A stretch of 64,000 nucleotides of DNA, from positions 1,014,961 through 1,078,960 of the forward strand of contig JAESIW010000109.1 in NCBI GenBank assembly GCA_016802295.1, read 5' to 3'. This stretch comes from Brachionus rotundiformis (Eukaryota; Rotifera; Eurotatoria; Ploima; Brachionidae). Position numbers and translations under genes: made by a program. Below the pieces are notes generated by a model. The model ran no database searches. It was not told the origin of the DNA and was given only the letters and a program-made list of their open reading frames with translations. Positions 1 through 12,671 of this stretch are shown one piece after another (the stretch's first letter is position 1; the number at the start of each line of letters is the position of its first letter).

Positions 1-546
1 TAAATGTTCTAGTCGGAAAGTATAAACAGATTAGTATGTTGTCTATTAAATAAATTCTTTTTTGTTTATTTTTAATTTTTGTCTAAATAAAAAAATTCCA
101 GGGATTTTACAACTACAGCTGCTTGCTAGCTAAATGAATTTTTTTTCATTTCACATATTATTTTAATTGATATTTTTTAATTGAAATTAATCAAGAAACA
201 ATCCAAGCTATCAACCAAAAAAATAAAAGCTTTTTAAATTGTCATTTAATTTTAATGTGAATTCAATCAAAACCTAGTAGATTTTATAACATCAATTTGG
301 AGTATTTAGATTTAATATTAATAGATATTTTATATTTTATAAATTTAATAATAAAAATAATTTATAAAATTTATTTGATTAGGTTTTCAAATTTTGATCT
401 CAAACAGGTTTATTTTTTTCTTGTCTAGCCGATAAACTAATTATTTGTATAAAAAAATTGTTTATTTTTAAATTTAAAATATAATACGAGTTTGAAAAAA
501 TTATTTTTCGGTTTTTATTTTATTATTATGAGTTTTTGTTTCCAGA
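1..546. other. AT-rich spacer, no gene seen
   Basis: Homopolymer-rich AT sequence with no open frame of note. A polypyrimidine run ending in an AG lies immediately before the small ORF at 547, so an upstream exon outside the window is possible. Confidence 0.5.
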
Positions 547-834
547 ATGAAATATGAAGTCGATGTTTTAGATAAATGTAAATTAAAGATAAACAATTTG
601 ATTTTATTGGGATCTTATTTGCCTATTTGGTATCAACTTAAACAGAAAAGTATTTGGGCAATCGAAGTTTATGATCAACTATATTTTAATAATTTAGGCA
701 TTGTGGAACTGGAGCAGCGAATTCCACTAGATTTTTCTAAAGCAAGGTTGAAGCCCGCGGTTGACCAAGATGTTACCACATTTTTATGTAACTTATTTAA
801 ATGCGGTCAAGCGTTCACTGCAGCTGCAAAATAA
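547..834 (+). CDS. Small hypothetical ORF or possible exon
   Basis: A 95-codon frame follows a plausible 3' splice site (pyrimidine tract, then CAG directly before AATG). Its base composition is less AT-rich than the surroundings, and this continues past the stop to about 1010. I recognise no domain. The protein is mixed, with no signal peptide or convincing membrane helix. The richer composition over 700-1010 with interrupted frames could equally mark a decayed transposon. I would not treat this as a firm gene. Confidence 0.2.
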   Translation: MKYEVDVLDKCKLKINNLILLGSYLPIWYQLKQKSIWAIEVYDQLYFNNLGIVELEQRIPLDFSKARLKPAVDQDVTTFLCNLFKCGQAFTAAAK

Positions 835-3540
835 TTTCCAACTTGACCAAGGTAAATCAACTTGTACTGGACTGTATTACTTTTACCTCTATTGCTGAGC
901 TTTTGATTACTGATCTATTTACCAGACCTCTGACCAGATTTATCTTTTCTGGTCCCGTTCTAGCATCTTCTCTAACGCATTCTCATCCCTTTTCATACTG
1001 CCTAGTCTAGTTGATTCAATTTAAACCATCACCATTGTTCTTAAATTAATTTTTATATTTGAAATGATAGTTAATACCAGAAAAATTTTCAACAATTGGA
1101 CCACTTTTTTTTCATTACGACTGCTGTATCAAGCCTTTTTGGTATAATTTAAAATAGTTTATAGACTAATGAAAAGGTTATTTTTGGAAGAAGGGAAAAT
1201 GGTGTACGCAAATTAGTCAAAATCAAATAGATCAACTTCCTGTTACCTTTGCAGTTAGATGGTGGTCTATTTTAATATTGTCTTGGATATTAAACTAAAG
1301 GGTTTGAATACCAATTTTAATTTTGTATTGCCAAATTACATAATGGCAAAGTAAATTCAATTAAACTAATTAGCAAAAACTTATAGAGAACTCATTCAAC
1401 TTTTTAAAATAAAAGAAAATAAACTAATTACTAAAATAGTGAAAAACTCGATTGCCTCGTTTTGAATGTAAACAATTTTAAGATAATAAAAAAATTTTGA
1501 TTTGATTAAGTTTTTTAATAGTTGATTTAAAGCTAAATAATAGTCTGTGTTTTTCCAAGCATTATTCCATTAAAGGCAAATGAGAAGTTGTTTAAAAACT
1601 CATTTATCTAATTCAATCCAAATATGTTTAAGACCTGAGATTATTTTTTTTTATAAAAATCCTTCCAAGTGATGAGTTTTGTAGTTCAAAATTAAAAAAT
1701 TTTAATTTTTTTCGCCACTATTTTAGATTTCCCTAAAAATGAATATCTTCAAATAGCTAAATAGAATTGATTAAGTTTATTATGCAAGATTGGAAATATC
1801 AGGCTAAATAAAAACAAAAGATAGCAAAAAACTTTTATTCGCAGTTGAATTTGTTAGATATTTTATAATTTTATTAAAACGTTAACAAATAATTAATAAA
1901 ATAAAATTTTAACTTGATTAAATTTTATTTTATGTTTTAAAATCGTTATTTAAACATCAAAATACATTTGAATTATAGAGATTTTCTATAAAGATAGGGA
2001 ATATGTCAATTTTACACAAACTGTATCATTTTTAAATTTCGTTTTTTGAAAATAATCAATCTGTCTGGTTTCAAAAGGTTAATCAAAATAATACTAATAA
2101 TTTAGGTAAATTAGTTATCATATTATCAATTTAAGAACAAAATTATATTGCTACAAAAATATATTAGTTTCGATTTTTTCACATTAATTCTTTTCAAAAT
2201 TCTTTTTACGAAAATCAATCAGTTTATCTTTAATTAGCTGAATGCATTAAAGAGATATGCATTCTTGGATTTTGAAAAGAATCTGTTTAATTCAAGTAGA
2301 TAAATAATTTAAATAAAATGGTTTGAGTTTAAAATAATTAAAAAAGCAAATAAATCCCTAAAATCAAAATCTGACTGAGATTTATATTTAATCATAAAAA
2401 ATATTGTATTTTAATGGTTTTTGTTTTATTTTTGAGAGAGTATGAAAAAACAAGTCTGCTCAAATAATCTTCTTATTTAAAACGTGGCTTTTTTAATTAG
2501 ATTAAATTGATTAGAAGTCTTAAATTAGACTGGCATAAAGAGGATACATTTTTTGATTTAATTTGTATGATTGTTTATTTTTTAGGAATTTTGTTGAATT
2601 TTAAAATAAAAATGTTTAAAATTAATCAGGTAAATAAATAAGATTTGTTATTATTTATTTAATTTATTTTATTTTATTAAAGGAATAAAGATTGTACAAA
2701 TAAATTTCCATAAATAAGCTGATAAAATAAACTAATGAGAAAACCGAGAATGATTGTTTAGAAGACACTTTGAAAAAAAGATAAGCACTATCTTTGTATG
2801 TAAAATGTTGGCAAATTTCTTTGAATATCTTTCCAACTTAAGTCTATAAATCATCTTAAATTCAGCTTCAACAGGATTTCGATTTTAGCTGTAAAATGAT
2901 GAACAAGTCTAAGTTTAAAAAATTCTATCATTTAAATTTAGTTTATCTTTAATTTCTTATCTTTTATTTTCAGCTATTTATAAAACAATTGTTTAATTTT
3001 TTTAAATAATTGTTCTATTAGGGTGACTTTGTCCATTTTAAAATGACCAAAACAAAAATTTTTTTTCAATCAATTGTATACATATTATTTGAAGATTGAA
3101 GATACTTTATTAGAATTTAATTAATTTTTGGTGCTTTCATTTGAAGACAGACAGAATTTGGAATCTAACTAAACTAGTTCAAAAATTGTCGTATCATAAT
3201 CGTCGATAAAAATTATGTAATATTAATTTTTTAATTAAGTTTTTTTTATTAGTTTTTTGTATTTTATTTTATAAATTAGGATGACTTTGATTCCAAGGCT
3301 GACGAACTTTGGATCCGTCAGAGATATTATCGGAGCAATATTTCATTTTTATCAGCTTTTTAATCTAATATTAATATTTACCTAGCGCTTAATAATTTTT
3401 AAAATTAGGCTGTTTTTGATAGAAATATTTCTAATGTTATTTAATTTGAATAAAATTTTATTAATCAATTTAGATATAAATACTGACTGGCAAAGTAATA
3501 AGATGGTTTTTTAAATTTTTTTGGATTTTGGATTATTGGA
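835..3540. other. Gene-poor spacer
   Basis: About 2.7 kb of AT-rich sequence. The first 170 bases have a higher GC content and short frames, possibly a decayed element. Beyond that I see no exon, RNA gene or clear repeat. Confidence 0.5.
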
Positions 3541-4829
3541 ATGGATTACACGATCCTGTTTCTTATATCAATAGTGGTTGTGGCATTTGTTGGCTTTGCT
3601 GGCAACGTAATTGTCATAATTGTGTACATATTTGATCGCAATCTTCACTCATTTACCAACTATTTTTTCGTAAATCTAAGTGTAGTTGACATACTTATTG
3701 TAATAATATGCTTGCCAGTGGGAATATTTGATGTGGTAATGGAAGGGGTTTGGATATTTGGCAAATTTTATTGCCATTTTGCAATTTTTGTCGAGGCTGT
3801 TCTTCTATCGGTCTCATCACTGACCCTCATATCGATCAGTATTGAGCGATTTTTTGCAATATCTCATCCAATTCATGTATTATCTATAGAAATAAAAAAT
3901 TCTTATTTTTAAATAAATTTTATTTTTATTTTAAGATGAACAAATTTATGACAAAAAATATTTCAATTATGGTAATTTTGCTTCTTTGGTTCATATCTGT
4001 ACTATTCTCTCTGCCTTATGTCTTGCTCACAAGCTATAGTGTAGAGAATTACAATGGCACTATGGTCCCGTACTGCTTTAATGATAGAACATCTCTTTTT
4101 TCCAAGACCTATTCATCTACATTTATATCTGTGTTTGTTTTCATACCATCAGTCATACTAAGCATGGTCTATGTAACCCTAATCCGAAAGATAAGAAAAA
4201 TAAACAAATTTCAAATGGTCAATTCGAATCAGCGAAATTCTCCGAGAACAAAAGGCCACAGCACAGAAGCCAATGTTAATTGCTCGGCAGCCAATTCTGT
4301 CTATGGAAGCTTTTTGTTCAAGAATCGCTTTTCAGGTGACTCCAGAATGTTCTGGGCTCGTTCTTTAGACACTCAAAGGAGAAAAACTTTCTCAAATTCA
4401 TTGACCACCAAGCACAAACAAACAGTGACCATTTGTCTAATTTCATTGGCGTTTTTCTTTTGCCAAATTCCAATTAAAATATTTCAGCTGTTCAATGTAT
4501 TCTATAAATTTGAAAAAGTATCTTTCGAAGACGACTTATTTAGGTTCAAAGTAATGAACACAATTTTCTTGTTTACCAAATTTTTGTTCTTTCTGCATGG
4601 CATGTCCAATCCGATCATATACAATTTGATGTCAAGTAAATTTAGTCGCTCTTTCCGCAATGTTATATTGTGCAAATCGATTCATTCTTATAATAAACAA
4701 AAGTATCTAAAGCAAATATCTTTCTCTAATTTAAACAGAAGTAAAGCTAATAGCCTAAAGATCCGAAATGAAAATGACTGTAGAAGGTTCATAAATCAAG
4801 GCATTAATTTACACGATTCATATGGTTGA
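3541..4829 (+). CDS. Class A (rhodopsin-family) GPCR, peptide-receptor type, paralogue A
   Basis: Two exons, 3541-3876 and 3936-4829, are joined by a 59-bp GT-AG intron and give 409 residues. Seven membrane segments are visible. Family landmarks include the Asn of TM1 (GFAGN), the Asp of TM2 (VVDILIV), the TM3 Cys (FYCHF), an ER-F version of the DRY motif, the TM4 Trp, the TM5 Pro and NPIIYN in TM7. The N-terminus is very short, about four residues before TM1, and no upstream exon is evident. The TM6 CWxP motif reads CQIP, so the toggle tryptophan is replaced by glutamine. ICL3 is long and Ser/Asn-rich. The paralogue at 10435 shares the intron position and these oddities. It is most like neuropeptide receptors of the orexin/trissin type, but the ligand cannot be read from the sequence. 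Confidence 0.88.
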
Positions 4830-5426
4830 TTTTTTTCTGGTGAATGGTTATCATTCCGCATTTAAATGTTTAATTTATTTAGTAGATTTATTTGTTTTGT
4901 TTTTTTTGTTTTATTTTATTATTTTTCAAATATATGAGTATTTTATTTTTGTACAATTTTTTTTAATAAAATTTGATTTGGGGTTTTCTTCCCATAACAT
5001 TATTCAATGAAACAAATAATACTAATAATTATCCAATTTAAGTCAATTAATAGAATTTTTATTTTTAAATTTAATTTTAATTATTCAAAATAACATTTTA
5101 ATTAAGGAACATTTTCATTTTGTGACATAAACTTTATGTGTTATTAATTTTATCAAGATTTTTATTGCTACAAAATATTAAATTCCAAATTTATTAGACT
5201 AATTACTATTTTTTTTATCTCACATTTTGGAACATATTTTTTTCAACGTTTTACAGCTGCAATTTTAAGGCTGTATTATGTTATCAAGCATTGATTATTT
5301 TTCAACTTTGTTCTTTTATCTAAAAGCTCTTGAAAAGAATTTTTTGATATAATTCTAATCTTAATAACTTATGCTCGAGTGGGATGCATTGAATTTTGCA
5401 CTTAAATAAAAATTACATATTAATTT
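4830..5426. other. Spacer downstream of GPCR A
   Basis: T-rich 3' flank with possible AATAAA signals near 4965. Nothing coding is seen before the LINE relic. Confidence 0.5.
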
Positions 5427-5429
5427 TTA

Positions 5430-5870
5430 ATTGGGAATAGTGGAGCTTATCAAAATAACGAAGCCAGTGAAGAAAACATTGAGTTCTTTGAACAGCTTCA
5501 AAGAACTGTAGACAAAGTTCCTCGAGATGAGCTCATGATTGTCAAGGATTACATGAATGCGAAAGTCGAAAGTGAAAACAGCGGATTTGAAAAATGTATA
5601 GATACTCATGGTTGCCGATATACAATAATGGCGAAAGATTAGTGGATCTGTGCATTACCAATAACCTGTGCATAAGCAGAACTATGTTTCAACACAAAAG
5701 AATACACAAATATAGATGGAGATCACCATTCAAGAAAACAACAAACCAAATTGATCATATTATGATGATCATGAGATGGAGTTCTAAGTCTCTATAGGAG
5801 CCGGCATATATAGTTATCGGTGTCTGCTAGGGGCGTATTAAAAGTTGAAATTATATAAAGACTGTCTTAA
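5430..5870 (+). pseudogene. LINE endonuclease relic (APE-type)
   Basis: Two overlapping frames give pieces of a non-LTR retrotransposon endonuclease. The first (about 5445-5640) contains the EFFEQLQ...NAKVESEN region. After a frameshift near 5620 the second (about 5620-5780) gives NNGERLVDLC and NQIDHIMMI, the C-terminal hallmark of these endonucleases. Decayed sequence continues to about 5870. The catalytic GDFNAKV motif is degenerate and there are stops, so it is dead. It belongs to the same broad LINE type as the reverse transcriptase fragment at 38088. Confidence 0.7.
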
Positions 5871-6100
5871 GAATGCAACAAAGAAGTACGCTGATTCTAT
5901 GCCAAGCAAAATACAGCGCAAGGTCAAAGAAAAACCTCCAGAAGCTAGAATGTAAAAGAACTTGGAATATACAGGAAAGATACTGTAAAAATGCAGAAAA
6001 TGTTCTCGGATACGATTAAAAAATAATTGATTTTTCAGCAAACTTACCACTAACACAAAAATGTTATAAAAGATTTAAGAAAAAATAATTTTTTTTCTAG

Positions 6101-6391
6101 ATAATTACCGAATTTGGTATTTTAAATGATTGTCTTAGAGCTGGTGATTTAGAAATGTACCATGGACCGCTTAATTTTGACTACAAGTCTATCGAGAGTA
6201 AATTACCTTTAAGAAAAGCAGCTATGTTAGTAAACAAGCGTTCAAAGGATCTAAAAGAAATTGAAATCTCGTGTGAATACAATGCTATGTGTAGTAACAA
6301 TAGATGTAAATGCTTTAAAGCAGAAATGAAATGTAACTCACATTGTCATTCGAAATCAGGTTCAGGAAGTTGTGAAAATAAAGAAAATTAA
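6101..6391 (+). CDS. Cys-rich C-terminal exon, transposon-derived protein type
   Basis: An open frame follows a strong 3' splice site (pyrimidine tract, CTAG, then 6101) and runs to the stop at 6391. The first Met is at 6155. The tail carries a dense Cys/His pattern (SCEYNAMCSNNRCKCFK, then KCNSHCH and SC). In my experience of invertebrate genomes this resembles the C-terminus of integrase-like proteins from cut-and-paste elements, often labelled KRAB-A-domain-like. No upstream coding exon is recognisable nearby, so this is probably a fragment. A 153-bp mobile element begins 13 bases after the stop. Confidence 0.4.
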   Translation: MITEFGILNDCLRAGDLEMYHGPLNFDYKSIESKLPLRKAAMLVNKRSKDLKEIEISCEYNAMCSNNRCKCFKAEMKCNSHCHSKSGSGSCENKEN

Positions 6392-6404
6392 ATTATTTTT
6401 TATA

Positions 6405-6557
6405 TGTGATATAGTGACATCTTTGTCGATATCACTGGTTTAATTAACTAACTTAACCATGAGCGTTTAAGTTATAAAGGAGCATAAATAGCTGCTCCAA
6501 TACGTCTAACGAGGAGATCGGATAGACGGGCCCAAGGGTACTAATGTAAACATTACA
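6405..6557. mobile_element. 153-bp TG...CA element, solo-LTR-like, copy A
   Basis: The unit starts TGTGATATAG, ends AACATTACA and is flanked by a perfect 5-bp duplication TTATA (6400-6404 and 6558-6562). A second copy of exactly the same length, differing at two positions, lies at 38142-38294 with its own 5-bp duplication. TG...CA ends and 5-bp duplications are what retroviral-type integrases leave, so a solo LTR of a very small (TRIM-like) retrotransposon is the simplest reading. The unit is densely packed with five perfect or near-perfect hairpins and has no ORF. Its strand is undetermined. Confidence 0.75.
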
Positions 6558-9500
6558 TTATACATAAAGCTTTTTATAATTATTTTTATAATAAATTTTG
6601 TAAATCTATTAGAATTTTATTTACATGTTTCCAAACGTAGAAAAATAAAAAATCAATTTATAGCTTTCGTATGAAAGGTATAAATTTATATTTTGTATAG
6701 AGAAATTTACAAATTGTTTCCTTTTATACATCGTATAGAACAAATACATAGTATTAAATTAAAAAGTTCATTAATTAATTTGAAATAAAGAATTGATTTT
6801 TTAATTAAATATTGTTCACCAAAAAAAACAAGTCGATGATCAAAGTCTTGTAGTCGAACGCATCAATCCGCCAAATGGTTTGCCTGAAAGAATAGGACCA
6901 AGGTTGGAAACTGAACAACAGCTGCCACATTTATGGCACTTTTTTCTTAATTTATTAATTGAAATTTTATCTATATATTTAACTACACAAAAATCAGAGA
7001 TTAATTTTTTTTATTTTTCTTGAGAACTTTATATCTGGCTTTTGTCTCTAAACTAAACTTATTCATCACAAATTAAATGGAATTAATTTGGTAGAGTAAT
7101 GGCAAATATTTTGATCAGAATTTCTCCTTAATTTAGGTACTTTGTGATACTTATAAGTTAAATAGTTTAAGATTTCTCAGTTATCAACTCATTCGAATTA
7201 ATAGTAATTTTTTTTACTTGAACACAAACAATTATCTGGTTAAATTATTTCAATAATTGGTTTAATTTAATCTAATCGAATTAATTATACAATAAAATAT
7301 ATTTTTTTTTTACTAAGAGAGATCCAAAGTGTATTTCTTCCTCAGTTTTTTGGTTTAAAGCATTTAATAATCACTTCAAAAAAAGTATATTGGGAATTTT
7401 ACTCAATTTATTCATTTTACTAATTAAAATTAATCAACGATTAAATTAAATTACTAAATTTAAAATGCCTTTCTTTGCCTACTTAAAACAAAAATATTTT
7501 TTATTTTTTTCGCTATTTAATCGGCTTTTTGAAAAATTCATTTAACAAATGAGATTAGTACTAACTTTTAAAATTATAATTGTCTTAGCTATTTTTAGAT
7601 ACATTTTTATAATTTTTTTTTAATAAATTTTTCATCCTAACACAAGTAGATCTAAGAATATTTTTTTTGTTATTTAAATTTAAGAAATGATAATAAAGAC
7701 TAATTTTAATATTTTGGAAGCTTATTTCGGGCTTCTCCTAAATTAAAAAAACCTTTTGATATCAGTGATAATTATGAAAAAATTGATTCTTTTTTATTTC
7801 ATTACTGCTTATTGAATGATTTGTTATTTCATTGGAAAAAAATAATTTTCCGAGCATGTGAAAATCAAGTTAATAAAAGTAATTTGATGGCAAGTTAAAG
7901 CAAATTATCAAAAGCAAGTGGTCGAAAGGGAGGACCCAATATATTTATCCTAAATATTTATCTATAATTTAGATATTTCTTATATTATCTTAAAAAAAAA
8001 CAACTAGAAGCTTTAAACATATTATGGAGATTTGGCTTTTTAAACGATGAACATGTTGATTTTTAAATTATAATTGAATTCAAATTACTTTCTCAATATT
8101 TTATTAATTTGAGTTATTTTATAACATTTTTTAATTAATTTCATACCAAAATGTATTTTTAAGATTTAAATTAATTTCAAAAATTGGTTATAAAATTGTT
8201 GCATACTTCATTTTGAAATGTGAATTATTTAATCCATTGATGTTAAGTATCTCTTAAGCAACAACATTACCAAATATATTATAATCTCTGAGAAATCTTT
8301 CATAGAAACTATATTAATTTAATTATAAAAGTATATTAGAGATAATTTCCGAATAGGAGCTTTTTAACTTGATTCTTATCGGAAATCGATTTAAGTTTTG
8401 GCTTACCTGTCTTCAATTATACCTCAATACCTAATGTTATTTTTAAATTTGGATAAAAATTGGCTGCTTACGACATTCTTAAATGTAATTTAGTGCTAAA
8501 TTGCTATTAAATTATTTTATATTAGACTGATTTTGTTACAAATAAATCGATTAAAATAATTTAAGTATTAGATTTTTAATTTAGAATGGAATTAATTCAC
8601 GCCAATACTCGTTTTTAGGGTAAGAAAATAAAAAATAGAAATTACCTTTAATTATGCAAGCACTAATAATTTGTTTAGTTTACTAATTTAATACATTTTT
8701 TAATTATATAAAAATAAGCCATTTTTGGAACTAAAGGCTATAAATAATGATTTCATATTCTTTCAAATTGGGCAACATCTTAGCACAATTTTAAATTAAT
8801 TATCTTTATGAAGCAAATGTAAAAAGTATGCTTAATTTTGTTTTTTTTAATTTAATTTAGAAAATGATTATTATTAAAATATCATCTAAATTAACAATTT
8901 GAATATAACGGATTGTTCTAAAGAGATTTTCAACTGATTAATTTGATCTTTTGATTTTAAGTTCTATCTTGGTTTCGAATAGAAAATTTTTACTTATTTT
9001 CCCTTCAATTATTTATTGATAATTTATTTAGCATCTTTTTGCATTCAAAAGATGAAAAAATTGTGACATTTTTATTCGTGTTTATTTTGTAGATCAAAAT
9101 AATAAAATATTTTTGTCTTTAAAATTAACAAATTAATTAATAAAAAGAATTATATCTAAAATATTAACTAATTAATTTTTTGTAAAGCTATAGGTATTTT
9201 TTTAAACCTTCAGCTAAGTATGTTAAAGAGGCTTTGTCTAAGCTTTTTAATAGATTGTCTTTTAATTCTGTTAAAAGCCCGTTTTCAGCTGATTAAATGT
9301 TATTTTTCAGTTTTGAAAAAAATTTTTGCGCTTCAAAAATTTATTTTAAGATACACTCCATTAATAGTGTAATTAAGAAGCACTTAATTAAACTCTTTTT
9401 TTGTTTCATTTCGAATCTTTCCAAATAGCAAAATTTGGTTCAATTTAAAAAAGAAAGCAATTTAAAATTTTATTAAAATAATTGATAAAATAAATTTATT

Positions 9501-9645
9501 TTAGGAAATATATTCAAGTTTGTCATTTTTTTTAAATCCTAACCACTTCCTATTTGATGTAATTCTGCGTAATCATTTTCATTTTATTCACACCGTAAAC
9601 AGATATATCAAATCAGTTGTTTATTATTTATTATAAATATAATAC
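6558..9645. other. Gene-poor spacer
   Basis: Three kilobases of AT-rich sequence with many homopolymer tracts. A slightly richer 100-base patch sits near 6830-6930. I see no exon, RNA gene or repeat that I can name. Confidence 0.5.
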
Positions 9646-9783
9646 CGTATTCCCTCGTTCGATTATGCTCTACTAAAAGCTAAGCTGCCAGCTTTGGACC
9701 ATGTATTAGAGTACATTTCATCTAAAAAATTTTAATTTTCAAGTCTTAGTTTTTACTGAAGCAAAATCGAACAAGGGAATACG
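9646..9783. mobile_element. MITE with 39-bp imperfect terminal inverted repeats
   Basis: Arms at 9646-9684 and 9745-9783 are inverted copies matching at 33 of 39 positions, both beginning CGTATTCCC. The 60-base centre has no ORF. The target duplication is not certain because the flanks are AT-rich. Family unassigned. Confidence 0.65.
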
Positions 9784-10434
9784 ATAGAGATTAAATTGTT
9801 TTTTACATTTATTCTCAATGAAATCATACAAGTCTAGTATATAAAAATCGAATAATTCATTTTAAAGAATTAAGCTTCATTGGAATAAAATAGTTATATG
9901 ATATACTTAATTGTTTTGTGGACAGTTAGCAATATATATCAATGGACGTTGCCATAGGTCTTTCAATATTCAAATTAGGGTTTATTTTATGGCTTTATTT
10001 GTTTTACCATGCTAAGGGGTCAACGAGGTTCAGGCTTAGGGAGTTTTATTTAAAGCACAATACAGATATACAGAAAAGCTCATAATTGGTCTTTTCCTAC
10101 ACCAACATAAAGGAAATTTTTTTCTAAAAATTACATTGAAAAAGATGACTGTTATTCTAAAAATAAAATTGGATTTTTTGTCCAACAAAGTTGCATAAAC
10201 TGTTCAATAATGGAAAAATTAAGCTAAACTTGAATTTTTTAATGGTTTGTTCTGTTCTATTGTGCCAAATTTTACAACACCAGATAAATTTTTAAAATAA
10301 TATTCTAAAATTAAAAAAATTATATTCAAAATGTTAACAGTCAATTTCTTGGATCAAACTAGAATATCACAATCAAAATTTATAAAAAAATAGTAAATTT
10401 TTTTTATTTTTTCTAGACAAAAAAGAGAATAAAA
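9784..10434. other. Spacer upstream of GPCR B
   Basis: A moderately GC-richer patch around 9930-10050 has no open frame. The rest is AT-rich 5' flank of the receptor gene. Confidence 0.45.
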
Positions 10435-11581
10435 ATGGAAATTTATAGCATTATTTTCATGGTTTTTATTAGCTTAGTAACTTTTGTTGGTTTTATTGGA
10501 AATATAATTGTAATCATTGTGTATACATTTGATAAGAATTTAAAATCCTCCAACAATCATTTGTTCATTAATCTAAGTGCTACAGATATTTTAATTGTTT
10601 TGACATGCTTTCCAGTGGCTTTGATGGACCTAATCAACAATGGAGAGTGGCGTTTTGGTGAATTTATATGCCACATAGAATACTTTATGGAAAGCTTACT
10701 CACATCAGTATCCTCTCTGACTCTTATTTCGATTAGCTTGGAACGGCTGTATGTGACCGTGTTTCCATTACATGTAATTTGAATAATCTTAATATTAGTT
10801 TTAAAATTATCATTATATGTTTTTCAAGATACAAATTGTGAAAAAAAAAAGGACAATCTTTGCCATCTTGCTTAGCATTTGGATCATAAGCTCACTAAGC
10901 TCAGCTCCATACTTGTCCTATTCAATTTACAAATACGAAACTTTCAATGGTACAAAAATATCTTACTGCTTTTACAGCCGGTCGTCAAGTGCCAAAATCT
11001 ATTCTTCAAGCTGTACCTTGGTGTTTGTATTTGCTCCTAGTATTATCCTTAGTGCGGTGTATATTTTTATAATTAGAAAATTAAAGAAATTAAACAATGC
11101 TCATGTGTCAAAAGGATTGGTAAGAAATTGCACTCCAAGGTACAGCACCACGTTCAATAACTCATTTTATTCAAGAAATGATATGAGCGCTACATTGATA
11201 CAGCCAGTCAATCTGGCCGTATCAGGCAACCGTAGCTTTAATTCACTTATATTAAAGAGAAAACAAACAATAACCATCTGTTTGATATCTTTGGCATTTT
11301 ATTTTTGCCAAATTCCTCTCAAATTATTTCAATTGTTTAATATATTTTATAAATTTGAGACCATATCGGCTGAAAACGACATGGTTCGATTCCGCGTGAT
11401 GAATATCATTTTCTTGACAACAAAGTTTCTCTACTATTTACACGGAATGTCCAACCCAATTATCTATAATCTAATGTCGACCAAGTTTAGACACTCATTT
11501 AGAAATGTTGTTCTTTGTAAATATTTTTCAAAAAGTAACAGATCCAGTTCAAATTTTAATTTATATGTTTTAAATAAATAA
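10435..11581 (+). CDS. Class A GPCR, peptide-receptor type, paralogue B
   Basis: Exons 10435-10773 and 10829-11581, with a 55-bp intron, give 363 residues. It is clearly homologous to the receptor at 3541: TM1 FVGFIGN, TM2 SATDILIVL, TM3 Cys, TM7 NPIIYN and a nearly identical TM6-TM7 stretch. The intron falls after the same histidine codon at the cytoplasmic end of TM3. The DRY motif is ER-L and the TM6 motif is again CQIP rather than CWxP. The third intracellular loop and C-tail are shorter than in paralogue A. An N-terminus of about three residues is shared by both genes. Same-strand arrangement 5.6 kb apart indicates an old tandem duplication later filled by repeats. Confidence 0.88.
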
Positions 11582-12671
11582 TTAGTTAGAAAATGTTTTT
11601 TATTTGTTTTAATAATTAAGATATATTCATCATTTGTATTAAATAGTCAGAAAGATCCATTAATTAAATTTTTTAATCAGCTTCAAAACTGAGAGTCTTA
11701 AATATTTAAAATTGGTAGTTCCAGTGGAACAAATAATGAGTTTTTTTTACCTTTTTTTATATATTTAACTTTTTTTTAATACTCTTTCTTCTCAATGGAG
11801 GTTAATTTAACAATAAATAAATAAATTAAAGATACTTAACTTTAACAAATATTAACACTTAAATTTAAACAAAATAGGCCAAGATTTTTTTTATTTTTAA
11901 ATTTTTTTGGAAATTTGGTAAACTTAAACAAAGCTATAAGATTTCATAAGATTGACTATTAAAGTCAAAATTTGGTAATTATGTCCAATATCTCTGCAAA
12001 ATTGGTTAGCTCTTTTCCATTAATTCCTGCTAAATTTAAACGAATATCCTAAATAGTGTAACAATGTATTCTGGTCCATTTTCCTTTTACAGAACCAGTT
12101 TTTAAGTGCTTTTTTGTACGAAGGTAAAAAAGTTCACAAAACCATTAAGCTAATAAAAAAAAAAGCTATTAATCTAAAAGATGCGTTTAAGGATCTAATT
12201 AGTTCTTTAAAATAGTACTAGAAGATTATACTGAAAATCGGATGCCTCAGGAAAATTTTAAGTTTTAAAAAAATTAGGCCTTGATTTCCTTATTATGAAA
12301 ATAATTTTTTTGAATAATTAAGAAAAAAAAATTAAAACAAAGTGATCATACAGGCTTATTTTTTGTTCTACCACATATAGCATGCTGAGCCATGGAAAAA
12401 AACCGAAGAGATGAGAGAGATTTAACTTTTACCTCATTAAGACCTTTCTGCTTTTGATAAAGACCAATTTGAGTTATGTTTAGTCTCAAAATTTTATGAT
12501 TATCCATAATAATTATGAATTATAAAAAACAATAATTTTCTTTTTTTTTCAAAAATAAATTTAAATTAAAAATATCGAAAACCAAAAAAATCCTTTGAAT
12601 CATACCAAAAATTCTTATGTTTTAATTAAACTAAAAGTTTTTTTAAAATTTTTTTTCAACTTGTCAAAATT
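11582..12671. other. Spacer between convergent genes
   Basis: AT-rich 3' flanks of GPCR B (plus) and the secreted orphan (minus). No feature recognised. Confidence 0.5.

Noticed and set aside
6405..6557. Hammerhead or twister ribozyme in the 153-bp unit
   Set aside because: No CUGANGA/GAAA core on either strand, and although TAACG and CCCAAG resemble fragments of a twister core their order and spacing do not fit what I know.
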